Assembly (NCBI GenBank): GCA_037576195.1
Contig: CM075101.1
Coordinates: forward strand, 52,452,001-52,516,000
Direction: 5' to 3'
DNA: 64,000 nucleotides
DNA from: Phytoseiulus persimilis
Taxonomy: Eukaryota > Arthropoda > Arachnida > Mesostigmata > Phytoseiidae
In this document: positions 10,274 through 21,599 of the stretch, piece after piece
Layout of the letters: each line of letters starts with the position of its first letter
How positions within the stretch are numbered: position 1 is the stretch's first letter
Position numbers and translations under genes: made by a program
The notes under the pieces: generated by a model
Databases searched by the model: none
Told to the model about the DNA's origin: nothing
What the model saw: only the letters and a program-made list of their open reading frames with translations

Positions 10274-13200
10274 TCACTGGATCATAAGGAACATGGCACA
10301 AGAGAGCACCATTCCTACCACCAATAAGCAGGCAATGCCTTCGAAGGAGAGGCGATGACGTTAGAAGATTGCTCAATCATCAATTCACGGTTGGAAACTA
10401 AGAAGGGGGACAAGTTTCAGGAAGCAAATTACCTATTCCAACCCCTCCGACGATTTTCGCGTGCCCTTTGACGAAGTCGCGTACCCGGGTGTGACAATTC
10501 TGGAAACCAAAGTCAACTCAAGCAATGAATCAACTCAAAGGGAGAGAGATAGAAGAATCTGAACGGCTGGATAGCTCTCCTAGCTAGAAGTCGAACTGTT
10601 CTCGAGATTCTCTCGTCTCGAATACGCGGAGGGAAGCTCGCCAACTCACATCCATATAGGTGTCAGTTTCGGAAGGGCTTGCTCTGCAGCCTCCAAGCCA
10701 CTCTTTCCGCATGCAGCACGAATCAGGCACCTGAAATATCAAGGCTTGAACGCTTTCACGATTCTCTCGTCAGAGTTTACTGTAACGAAAATCCACGAAG
10801 CCAAAAGGGTGCTCCTTTCAGAGTCCCCTTTCGTCGGGAATTCATTCAACCATCGAGTTCTATCGGGTGTTTACCTGCACATCGCGGTCGTTGAAGTGAC
10901 TATTCAGTTGCCAGATCTTGTACGGCTTATCCTCTGGAATTTGGCCCGGAATGCCACAACATTTGAACTGGGAAGGGAGAAGATGTGTCACTCGGTACGA
11001 TCCGGGCGCGCACATGCCGCTCCGCGATAGGATAGAGATGCCGGATGGATTTATGGATCATGGTATTGAATACAGACTCAATAGCAGATGGGCACACGAT
11101 CGTAGTAGTCGGAACTCACATGTCGCTGAACGGCATCCCAGGCCCTGGTGACAACGCTGTCGTTCTTATAAATCGGAATCGACATCAGCATCTCCTGGTA
11201 CATCCGCTCGTCCACCTGAAGACAGACAAGCAGCAGGGGCTAAAACATCGACAGCTCCGAGGCTAAAAGCCGAAGCTATTAAACACATTTGAGCAAACTT
11301 GACAACGACCGACGCGGGGTGTCTGGCAGCGCACCGTGAGAACTCGCAGGAACTCACTGTCTGCGCAAACCTTGAACCCTGACCACTTGTTCAATACATC
11401 ATCAACATGCGGTCGCTTGACTCGCTCGCTCGGTCGCTTCGACACTGGATCCAACAGTATTAGTCGTGTACTATGTGTGTTTGAGCTAGCGGCGGCGGCG
11501 GCGGCAAATACCGAAGTCAGTAAGCTCATCTTACAACGAGGGAGACCTTCACATCAGTGACAATCAACAAAAACGATAGAGCAGCCTTGGTAGCTTTTTT
11601 AGCCAATGCCGCGTTTTCTTGCTCTTTAGCATGGCCCGGGCCGTGCTTTGTGATTCCGACTTTCGCGTCCAGACGGAGCCGAGCCCAGATGAAGAAGCTC
11701 GGATCGAAATACATTTTTCGACAAGCTAGACTCCTCCTGAAGTGCTCCCAGCTCTCCGAGCCCGTGGAGTCCTAGCAGCGTCGCAGCAAGTCTCCGTTCG
11801 CATGGATGAAATGAGGTGCTGGAAACCAATAGTTCCGCTCCTCAAGGCCCAGGGAGAGCTCATGTCGCGGGTCCTTCGCTCCGTGAATCTCTTCGGTGGG
11901 TTCTCAAGTCCGTCGGCTCGACGCGGTGTGAAGCAGGGTGCTTACAAGTGGCGGCATCGAAACGTAATTAGGGTCTCTTGACGTTGCCAAGAAGTCGATG
12001 AAGACGACGCAATCGACATCGAAGCAGTATCCGGACATCTTTCAGGTGAATCCTACGGAGTTGCGCTGTATCGGAGCCGGCGACGCTGTGCCATTGCTGA
12101 CGCCCGGTTCTGTCATTGAAGCGAAAAGTCGAACACTTACTAACCTCATTTCGGAATACGTAGCCAAGAATTCCTCCAATCATCATAACAATGAATAACA
12201 TGAAGAGAATGACGAAAAACTGAAATAAGAAAAATAGAATAGCCATCATCCCGATCTCTAACAGCATCGGATACATCTAAAACAGAATCGTTGCTCGAGT
12301 TCTTCTGCTGAATCCTGCGCCGCGGTCGCGCGGAGCCAGTACCATATCGCGACTCGACTGATTCACCTGATTCGGAACTCGCGAGTTGATCGGATTGCGG
12401 AACCCGCGCTATTCTAATCTACGTTTGAATTCGTTCGTAGGCTTCAAGGCATCCCCGTCGGCAATAAGGAAATCATGGAGGAACTCGTCATTTTTCGCTG
12501 AAAACGCCCGCAGATTGAATGTCTGCCTGATGTGGGTTTAATGCTGATTTTGTGCGGTGTTTCTCCCTGCTGTCCGATCAAAGTCTTCTCGTTTAGAAGA
12601 GAGAGAAGATTAATGAGCACCGTGAACTGTGAGCGTGTACAAGCATCTGACAACGAAACGCTGGAGCTCTGTTCCTCGTAATGACTCAATCGGTGTTTTA
12701 GCTTCCACAACGACACGGAGTCGATATAGTAAATAGGGCCTTCTGAGGAACTAAAAGAGGGAAGTCCGCAACAGTAACCTCCAAACCGCGTCACTGCGTG
12801 TGGCCTTCCGCCTGTCACAGAGCAGTGCACTGATACCGGATTTACAGCTGACAAATAGTATCTCGATATCGTTTGGCCAAGCCGTTTGATTCGCGCCCAC
12901 GGGAAATCTCTCATTCTTCCCACCGTACAATCGACGAGCAAACATCTTTGCTCTTCTCGAATGACTGTACTGCGCATTCTGACGTCTTTGGTCTGTTGTG
13001 TGGAAGCGTCGGAATCGGCTGCTAAACCCCCCGCGCCGCCTAATGGTCCAACATCGACAAAGTTACAAATGAAGCCGACCGCATACAATGGAAACAACAG
13101 TCACTGAGATTTCTGAAACCATCTCAAGCCTCGCTCGGCCATGGCGGGAATCAGGTCCCCAGCGTTGCGTTCCAATGAGAAATTAAGAGATGAATGTTGT

Positions 13201-13792
13201 CGCAATGGACGAATGCGAATTCTGGAAAGAATATTGGTCCGATGCGGACTGTTCGGGAAGATACCAATGTCACGATTCTCCTCGAAGCGGCTAGCCCTGC
13301 CATTGTTCTAATGTCCGTCGTTCAGGATCATTCCTCCCCGATCGCTTTTCGCAATCGACAAAGAATGGCTTTGCACTCCCGCCGATCTCATACGTGCGAA
13401 TAATTCACAGCCAAGTATTGTCGAACATGTCACTTACGGTCAAAAGCATGCACTTGATTTCCTTGAATGCTCCTAAACAACCTAAAAATGAGACGAAAGT
13501 CACTATACAGCCGGTGGCGATGAGAATGACGGCTGAAGACACATACAGATCGGTGCCCAAAAGACGTTCCATGAAGCTCCTGCAATGGCGGATATTAAAA
13601 AAAGTCACCTCAGACTCGGTCTCGGTTCCGGGTCTGAATTCGAAACTCTCCGCCGACTCTTCGCTGGCGACGTGCTCACCTATCTGCGAGGGTCCAGACG
13701 CCAACCGAGAATACGACGATACCTCCTAACATGATGACGAGGTTCGCCACGAACAATGAATACTTCACGACACGGCCGCATCCTTCCAGCAT
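10274..13792 (-). CDS. Tetraspanin, 8 coding exons, 243 aa
   Basis: Four-pass membrane organiser that assembles partner proteins into membrane microdomains. Coding exons in transcript order: 13792-13680, 13579-13438, 12219-12145, 11215-11120, 10967-10875, 10730-10650, 10499-10433, 10338-10274. All introns are GT-AG and every phase joins. Residues about 12-36 form TM1, about 50-72 TM2 and 86-107 TM3 (FFVILFMLFIVMMIGGILG). The large loop carries the diagnostic CCG at 145-147, VPDSCC at 174-179, and further cysteines at 188 and 202, six in all. TM4 ends in a short tail, MFLMIQ. Length and cysteine pattern match the CD9/CD63-type family. The first coding exon begins at an acceptor near 13801, so a 5'UTR exon lies further upstream. 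The two longest introns are 13437-12220 and 12144-11216. It appears intact; the subfamily and ligand are unknown. Confidence 0.96.
12444..13097 (-). other. 217-codon open frame inside tetraspanin intron 2, not recognised
   Basis: This is the longest frame in the 1.2-kb intron and is on the same strand as the host gene. It has no known motif, no finished hydrophobic pattern and no splice support. Open frames of this size occur by chance in a 64-kb window at this GC. It could be an intronic relic; I would not call it a gene. Confidence 0.12.
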
Positions 13793-16096
13793 TCGCGTAT
13801 CTGTGGAAGAAATTATTTTAGAATATGATCGCCTCCACGACAGTCTGAATCGGTCGCGATTCCTCTTTACAGGCTTTATATTCGACGCCTGACTTTCGCT
13901 CACGCAGCATGGGTTTCTTCGATCGAAAAAAAAAGAGATTAGCACCAGCTCTATGGCGAGGGTCATTAGAAGCTCGACAGCGTCAAGCTCTTCCGAAGAT
14001 GATCGGCTGTTGGATGTTTGAACAACGGATAAATCACTCCTCCTTCAAAGGTCAAGGTCATTTGAAGACACCCGATTGTTCAGGGGGATTGTGATGCTCG
14101 CCCCAAAAGCATAGCAGCTGTCTGCATACTTCTCGGTTACCGACCTACACTCGATTTCTGTGTGTATGTTTCGTGCGTGGCTGTTTATGTTTTTGTGGAC
14201 CAGGCGGAAGAGCGGTCCGTCACCCTGAAAGGGTTTCGTGCATACTCTGGTTTTAGTCGATCTGCTGTTAGAAATTCCAATCGACGGGCTCGAGCCCGAA
14301 CAAAAATCTAACCACGAGCCGGACATGGGAGAGTGAAGCAGGGAGTTTCCGAAAAATCGTGAGCTCGGCTTCCGCTGAAATCTCCGTCGGAAATGAGGCT
14401 CTCAGATTATTATTGCCCCAAGTCTCGCACTCTGCACCCTTTGTCCTGGAGATGGGGCTACCGAGGAGACTTCAACCGCAGAGGAGCTACCTCGCTGCTC
14501 AGATCAGATGGAGTTCGTGGGAGAAGTGAGGTTTGGGCTCGGCACCGGGACTTTTTGAAAATTCCCTGACCAGCTCCGAGCCAGAAATCCGGGTGCTTCC
14601 CGACACTCCTGGATTCTTCGCGAGCATCCGATTTCCGGCCGGAAAGAGCACGGCTACTTCCTCTGATTGGATTTGCGATGACGCACTTAGCCCTCGATCT
14701 CTTCGTTCGAGGAGACGCTCAGTTTGAAATCAATGATTCTACGGGATTTGGAATGCAGATCGAGAACAAAAGACAGACCCTCATTGGTTACAGAACGAGA
14801 GTTCGACCAATCACGCCCTGTTCCTGACAATGGCTCCCGTGTTTTCCCGGTATCTGCCTCCGAGAGATTAGGCCTCGGAGGTCTGCCGCCGAGAGACGCA
14901 TCGGCCACCGACTTTCACAACTTACACCACAACTTTCTCCTCAGCTCGCAAAGAAGTTCCATGTTTCCTTTCCGAGTCTGGGACAATGTAGCTCGAAGCT
15001 TCGATACTTCTTCCTGCATGGGGTCAGCAACAGCCACCGTTGAGTTGTCACTCGTGGTAAACTCTACTCCTGAGAAGATGCCGACTCCGATGGCTTTTGA
15101 TGAAATTCATGATCACCGCCATCCCCGTGTGCGTTCTGCTTGCGTAGATTTGCCCCCGGGACACTTAATTATCGGCTTTTTACACATGGTCTTGAAGTGG
15201 ATCGAGTGTTCGAGTGGAACGATTGTCAGTCCTGGGACTGAGTGAAAACTGAGGACTTCCCGATCCGGACCAGTCTGATGCGATAAGGGAATGCGGTTGA
15301 GGGAGCGACTCGGTTAGGCGACGTGGGGTTGCACCCGAACGCGTTTCACTCCGAACTACGAATGGGATATCACTGCACGGTTGAAAGGATTCAGTTTGAG
15401 AACTGATCTTGTATCAGTAAATCATTTCACAAGTGGATACGCACCAACCAGACACATCACGCCGGACACAAAGAGTTTCTATCCACAGGGTACCCTCTCT
15501 GGATGACGGACAACGCGGTGCATGTTCACTTTCTCAGATAAAAACATGTCAACATGTGACTTGACTCTATCAAGTTGGCGTGAGATCTACGTCAGAAATT
15601 CACTCGGCCTTTTTACGTATAGGAGAGCTCCGTTGAGTTGGGCTCCACGTTCCATGCTGGGAATGGTTGCTCTTCCCTCCTCTGAGCCCTTGGAGAGTCT
15701 CAAGTTTCAACTACCCCGACCACGAATCGAGCGTGCTGGTTAAACACTTTGTTTTCGGATTTTCACTCTTTCCTCAGGAGAGCCAGGGCTGATCAAAGCA
15801 GCCCCGACTCGCAAGATCTGTGGCGGATTTGCCAACATTCCAGTGATTGAAGCAACAAGAGATAACTTTGCATTCTTCGTTGACGCCATTGCGTCCCGCA
15901 GGAAAACGATACAGGCATCGCCTGATTAATTGACATCCATGTTGCGGTTGTGTTGGACACACAGAGGGCCCGACGAAGTTTCCCCCAAGACTCATCCATT
16001 CCGGGGGATTCTTCTGTGTCTTCTCTATACGAGCTCGGAAAACGCCATATAATCATCTCCCTTCTGAGTTTCCTTGACATTGGAGCGCTACAAAGC

Positions 16097-16384
16097 ATGA
16101 AAAACGTCCGCAGACTAAGGGGGCGTCATGTGAATTCAATTAGAACTGAAATTGATGGCTCGATCGCTCGAGCGCTGGACAAAGCTCTTGCAAGACCAAC
16201 ACAGAAAATCGTCATTGAAGTGCGTCCTTTCATTCCATTAGAATGTGCCTGTTCGCGTGAATGTGAATGTCCATCGTCATCGTTGTTCAGAAATATCAGG
16301 TATATTTTTTCGAATCTTTCACAGGCCGTATCAGAATGCGATACCGGCAGCTCGGGCCCTCGAAGGAGCTCGCGACTGAAGTGA
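16097..16384 (+). other. Possible two-exon coding end (16097-16219 and 16325-16384), function unknown
   Basis: An ATG at 16097 opens 41 codons that stop exactly at a possible donor (GTGCGT at 16220). A pyrimidine-rich acceptor ends at 16324, and the next 19 codons end SSGPRRSSRLK before TGA. The 105-base intron size matches confirmed introns in this window. However, the putative intron is a multiple of three and open, so the unspliced frame is equally possible. A Lys/Arg-rich peptide of about 60 residues would result. No family is recognised, and it could be the last part of a longer gene or noise. Confidence 0.2.
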
Positions 16385-18761
16385 GCGCGATAAACCATCA
16401 TTCTGGTGTCTCACGCGCCCGACAGACACCAGACGGAGCACTGCGTGAACGGAAACACCGATCGATCGACCGATCGAAGAAATGAACCGATGTCGTAAAG
16501 GAAAACGAAGAAATCATACTCAACAGAAGATCATGACTAAGAAATGGCGAATATTTCAACCATTTTTATTTAAAATTCCATTTTCAGAGATATCCTGATT
16601 GCCAGCCACGCACAACCCCACTTGAATGTTACGGTCTACGCAACTATCTTCTCGAGCGAAATTCCGTGAAGACAAGAAGCGGACGGCGGCGACTCCGGCG
16701 ACGAACAGCGCGCTTCATGAAAATTGCGTTTGGAATCCAAATCGGCTGTTTATTCGGTTGAATGTTGCAGCGGATAATTTGAGCTACGCGTGCGTTCAGG
16801 AATCCACACCGTGCTCCATTTCATGATCCACAGCAAACTCAAAATGTGACCAGCTTCGCTTCTGAGCTCCGTTCCTCGGCAGGTTATAAACCAGCAAGAT
16901 ATCCTCCGAGTCAAGGAAAAAAGGTTTCAGGTGTACGATGAGGGTGGCCAGTTTGTCAGCGGAGCGCGTTTCTCCACGGATATCCGTTTCCGTGCAGAAT
17001 GTATGCCTGAGAGCTAAGTGGCAATCCAGGCAATTCGTTATCGAATGTGATCCGAGCTCGGTAAACTTCGGAGCTTCTTCGCGCGATCTGGCCGAAGGAG
17101 TCTGCCCCAGTTTATAGAAGATCGATTCGCTCTAAGCCGTAATAGAAGGAAACGTTTTATGATGGTGTCGTCCAAGGAAGCGATGGGCGACTTCCATCGT
17201 TTTTTTGGCTCGAACGAAATTGTGCGTCCAAAAGTGGCCCTGAAATTATCGCGAGCCAAACGGTTTTGCCATAGGAAGTATGTGTACTACAAAGTGGGCC
17301 ACCTATGCATGTAAACAGCGTCAGACGAGCGGATAGATGGACGGAGGAAGCAAGAACCAGACACTATTTCACGAAACTCGGTCTCTCGTAATCGTGGTGG
17401 GTTCTCAGTAGCTCTGTCAATCTCGGACTTGTCCGCAGTAACATCGCGGCTCACCCGGATTCGCGAGGCCCGAAAACCCAGGAAAACATCAGTCTCCGAT
17501 CCTCCGACCGCTATGTACCCCGGAGAGACCCATGCGAGCGACCCCTCCCTCCTCTCAAGAATTTCCTTCAGGCGGGTTTTCCCAACAGATCCCTCAATGG
17601 GAGCTGGATCACAGATGCTATGCAAAGTGGAACTGGAATCCCAGTGCCGACAGCGAGGCGCCTTGGCGACGTCACCGTTGTGGACCACGGTGTTGTTGAA
17701 TGCTTCCGGCTCTGACCGTCGGCATCCCGACGCGTTCGCCAAACATAACAACGCTATTGGGAAGCTAGAAAGAACATCTAGGCGGGGGTTAATATAGGAC
17801 ACATTACACACACACACAGTCAGTTCGCGAATACAAGCCGCAGCTGAAACAACCACGGCGATTTGTTGTCTGTAGCCGCGAAAAACATCTGCCACAATTG
17901 TGTGTGCTATCTGGACATTTTTAGCAGCGACGCATAACAACAGCGTTTCGCGGCACGTCGACGGGGAAACGTTGTTTCCATTGAGCAATCGTGAAAGAGA
18001 GAAGTGCTCGAGCTGTGCTCCACCTGATTGTCCCATCCGCTATCTCAGATATTCACTGAGGTGACACATTCTCCGATACTGAGCGCTCGTTGCGCTCGCA
18101 TCCCGCACCCCATATCGGTGGGAGTTGGATCTTGAGCGTCCTCTCATTCATTGAGAGTCTCCTCCATAGTGAATCCGGAGGAACGCTTGAATTGCGCACT
18201 TTGAGCTGGATATTCTGGTATTCCGACCACACCCCGCTTGAACTGAATGAGTCGCTCTCACAAATCGAACATTGCGAGCAGCAAGAAGAAACCCATTCGA
18301 TTGATCTCGATTCCTCAAAAGTCTTGCACTCTTCCTGGAAGTGTTGAGACGTCAGCGGCTCAGAATTGTTGGTCACCGTCCGACGAGAGAGCCGTTTTCG
18401 AGAAACTTGAGCTTCCGGGCAGACAGCAGCAGCCGAAGTCTTCGTGCGTCACACGGCTTCCTCATTTGCTCAGATCATGAATTACACCCGTCTTGTCCAC
18501 GCGTGACTTGGATCACTTTTGTCGCGATAGTATTTCGCCCAAAATTATATCCCAACGACATAGAGATAAAGGAATTGCGTCAAAGGAATAACTCCGCCGA
18601 TAGCGCTATCAGGTCGCGCCTCGCTGCGCTCGTGATTCAGACCAAGAACGTCCCTTGCGAACCGGAAGGAATTCGGGAGTGTCGGCTGCATCATGCCTGT
18701 TCGAAAGAGCGATGCCAATTTTTCTTGTCCGGATCCTACACTCCACCCCTTCCTCTTTCCT

Positions 18762-18778
18762 CCCCCCCCCCCCCCCCC
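18762..18778. repeat. Poly-C run (17 C)
   Basis: Seventeen consecutive C residues in non-coding sequence. It follows a pyrimidine-rich stretch. Confidence 0.9.
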
Positions 18779-20637
18779 GGAGCCCAGATGCGCACGCCAG
18801 AAATCTCTTGCTCATCCGACGTGATATGAAGTCGAGAAATGAATAACGGCTGATCGATATATTTTCTCAACGCACCTTCGACAACAACCCATTCTCGAAC
18901 AAGCAAAGGTCGTGGGTCAATGTCTCAAAACAATGTGGGGATTTTTTGCTACGGCGGTGTAACCATTCGTGAGATACCCACAGACAACTCACCGCGGTCG
19001 ACCCGTATGGAGAGCAGAGCGCTCTGCCACGCGACCCTTAAACTTCAATCCGCGAATCTGATTCGTGATCGTTTGCTCCAGGCGTAGGCATGGAATGCAC
19101 TGCTCAAGACCATTCCGTTTTCGGAGAGAAAAACCGAAACGCCAATTAATCATGGAACCCTCGAGTCACAAAATGGTGCCATCGATGATGAGCTGCCTCG
19201 CGAAGGATGATTAGCCATTCCGCAACTGATACTGTTTCTGCACACTGTTCATCATCTCAATCAGAAATTGCTAGCAGACTGGTCGCGCTTGAGCCGGGAA
19301 GAGGAACGATGATGCACCGAACCTTCGCTCGACACGGAAAATGAGAAACCATTCGTGATGCCGTTCGACGTGGGGCTCGCTTACTCTTGCCTCGTCCTAC
19401 AATGCTCGCCATTCTTGACGTTCCTGGAACCATCCGGGGTCGGAGGCGGGATAAGAATCACGAAACTGTCTCAAGTTCGGATCTTCGGATTGATTCTCCG
19501 GCGGATCGAAACCTTCCAAAAGCTTAGGACTCGCGTTTCACGCGGCCACGTGGGGTAAGGATCCGCGGCTTTGCGGGGCTGTGAAGCGATTCGCGAAATC
19601 CCGGAGCCAGAGTTCCAGACACTGGCTTTGTTCTTGCTGTCTCGAGTCGAGGCAATCCTCAGACTGACTTCCAGAGCATCATCAGACGCCCGAGAACATC
19701 CGATGGTCGCCGGCAGAGGATGCGCAGAAGCAAAGTGGACGTTTTCTGACGGAGACGCATCAAAAACGAATGAAACGCTCCTACTCTCGATCACATCGAC
19801 GCGAGATGGCTGTACCAGGTGAATAAAAACAGCGCGTAGGATTTTCGGCGCAACTCTTCGTTTCTATTTTGCCATTCTCGCTCGATTCAGAATCGCACCG
19901 CACTCATCATACCGATTTCGGTATCCGAGACGCAATGAGTGGAACTCAAGTCGGTGAGAGACTTCTTGAAACCCAGGGAATGGCCAGGATTGTTCAAGGC
20001 AGCAACTGCGATCTCTGATGATTGCTCTCCTCGCTGCCTTCACACCGGGCTTGTTGGCAAGCCCCACGAGGAACGAATGGGTGATGGTTTTACCAGAATC
20101 AGACGCGAAAGCTGCATGTGCATGATGAGCTGCATGGTCAAGAGATTCGTGGGCTCAGAGCCTATGTGCATGCCTCTGAGGACCCCTCAGATTCCGATAC
20201 TTCCGCAAATCGTATCAATCATTCTCCTTCCTTTCTGGAGGAACATATCACCAGTTCTTGGGAAACGGAGACGTTGAGCAGACCGAACAGAGCCATAATG
20301 AAATGAGTGTCCGAGACGGTGAATCCTGCTCCATAGTACGACGTTCACCCCTCATGTGTCCTGGCGGAGCGAATCGGGAAAAAGTTTGCAGTCGTTCGCT
20401 ATAGACGAGCCGCATCAACGTTGCCCGCAAAGACATCCCGAACATATTCATTGATATCAGCGACACGGGTCACTAATTTGATGCTTTTGCATCGCAGGGT
20501 GTGCTGTTGATGCTGATGATCTACACATGTTCAGCAAGGGGGTTAATCGACAGTGACACTCCTGGAAGCCGGAATACTGCCTGAACGCTGAGCTAAATAG
20601 CGTCTCCGTCACAGCGAAATAGGGACATCGTTCTTAC

Positions 20638-21039
20638 CATAGTCATAACTCCGTCGTTTCAAACGTTCTCGGGGCCTATCGCTCTCGGTGAAGAGAACCG
20701 AAGGGAAATACACTTCAAGAGGGAAGCGTGACGCGGCGTATGCACTGTACGCGTTGTACGCGCTGTAGGCTCCGACATAATCTCCTCCGTAATAGCTGTC
20801 TCTGTAGGAAGTGCCACTGTGCGGAACGTTGCTCCCGTCGGGGCCGACGACAGGGACCGGGGCCGCGTTCCGTCGGAGACGGTTGTCGACGTAAAGGGGA
20901 TGTCCCGACTGCGCTTGAGCTCGGGCTCTCAGTGTCTTCTTAACGCCACTCTGAGGTCCTGTGTCGTTCGCCGAAGTGTCTGGCGCAACCATTGCTGGCG
21001 TCAGCTGATCTCCGCTTCCTGCGTCGATTTCAGCAGCCT
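20638..21039 (-). other. Candidate internal exon with a Tyr/Ala/Ser-rich segment
   Basis: A frame runs from a possible acceptor (ATGAGTTCAG ending at 21040) to a good donor (GTAAGA beginning at 20637). It contains an internal ATG at 20992 and would give about 134 residues. The middle is low complexity, with YRDSYYGGDYVGAYSAYNAY followed by SAYAASRFPLEVYFP, and the end is basic (RERLKRRSYDY). Such Tyr/Ala-rich stretches occur in cuticle proteins and in tails of RNA-binding proteins; neither is demonstrated. No flanking exon with a matching phase has been found. It is the best unassigned coding candidate between 14 and 33 kb. Confidence 0.35.
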
Positions 21040-21061
21040 GAACTCATGGGAATGAGCTTCG

Positions 21062-21213
21062 ACGTGAACTCTCACAGATAAACACATACACGGAGCCTCG
21101 ACCGTATCCCACTCGCAGCTCGGGCAGAACTTAGTGGTCGCCGGCTCGTAACACCCGGGTCGGAGCCCAAGCCCTGCGCAGCACCATTCCCTTGTGGTTC
21201 CGTGTTTCACATA
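21062..21213 (-). other. Candidate cysteine-rich exon upstream of the Tyr-rich one
   Basis: A short frame carries eight cysteines in about 30 residues, from WCCAGLGLRPGCYE through KFCPSCEWD to EAPCMC. It lies on the same strand as the 20638-21039 candidate and just upstream. A GTGAGA donor could end it, but that would leave an intron of only about 38 bases, shorter than any confirmed here. It might be a secreted cysteine-rich domain, or chance. No family is recognised. Confidence 0.2.
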
Positions 21214-21599
21214 GCTTCACGAGCACGATTCCTCCTGAGGACACCCCGAAACGGAGGAGCGGGCGATCCTGACTCCTGTGAGCCGCCTGAGTGCTTCAGT
21301 GAGGGCGGACTCGACAGGTGACAGGACACCACATCAACGAAGCGACGACATCGCACTTTAGGATGTTGACGGTGCTCCTAGCGAAATTCCGTGGCGAGCC
21401 GTAGTCTGGCGCGAACACCGGAGGAAGGCGAGAAGGATTAGTGAGGAGGGCTCTTCGGCTTCGGTCACCAGCGCTTCGCACGGCTTCGATGCTGCTCCGC
21501 GATCCTGCTGCCGATGTTGCCGTTGATGCTGATTTTGGACACCGTTAGCCTGGCTGGCTGGTTGGCTGCCTGGCTGCCGCCCGCCCGCCAAGCTACCAA

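Larger units (their letters stand above)
13801..20600. other. Interval upstream of the tetraspanin gene, no gene recognised
   Basis: This should hold the tetraspanin 5'UTR exon and promoter near its left end, but I cannot place them. A 249-codon minus-strand frame at 17287-18036 has no recognisable domain. A short CA repeat lies at about 17803-17816. A C-run lies at 18762-18778. A weak candidate exon pair is listed separately at 16097-16384. Confidence 0.4.

Noticed and set aside
17287..18036. 249-codon minus-strand frame
   Set aside because: No domain, no start context and no splice partners. It partly reads through a CA repeat. Frames of this length are expected by chance in 64 kb at this GC.
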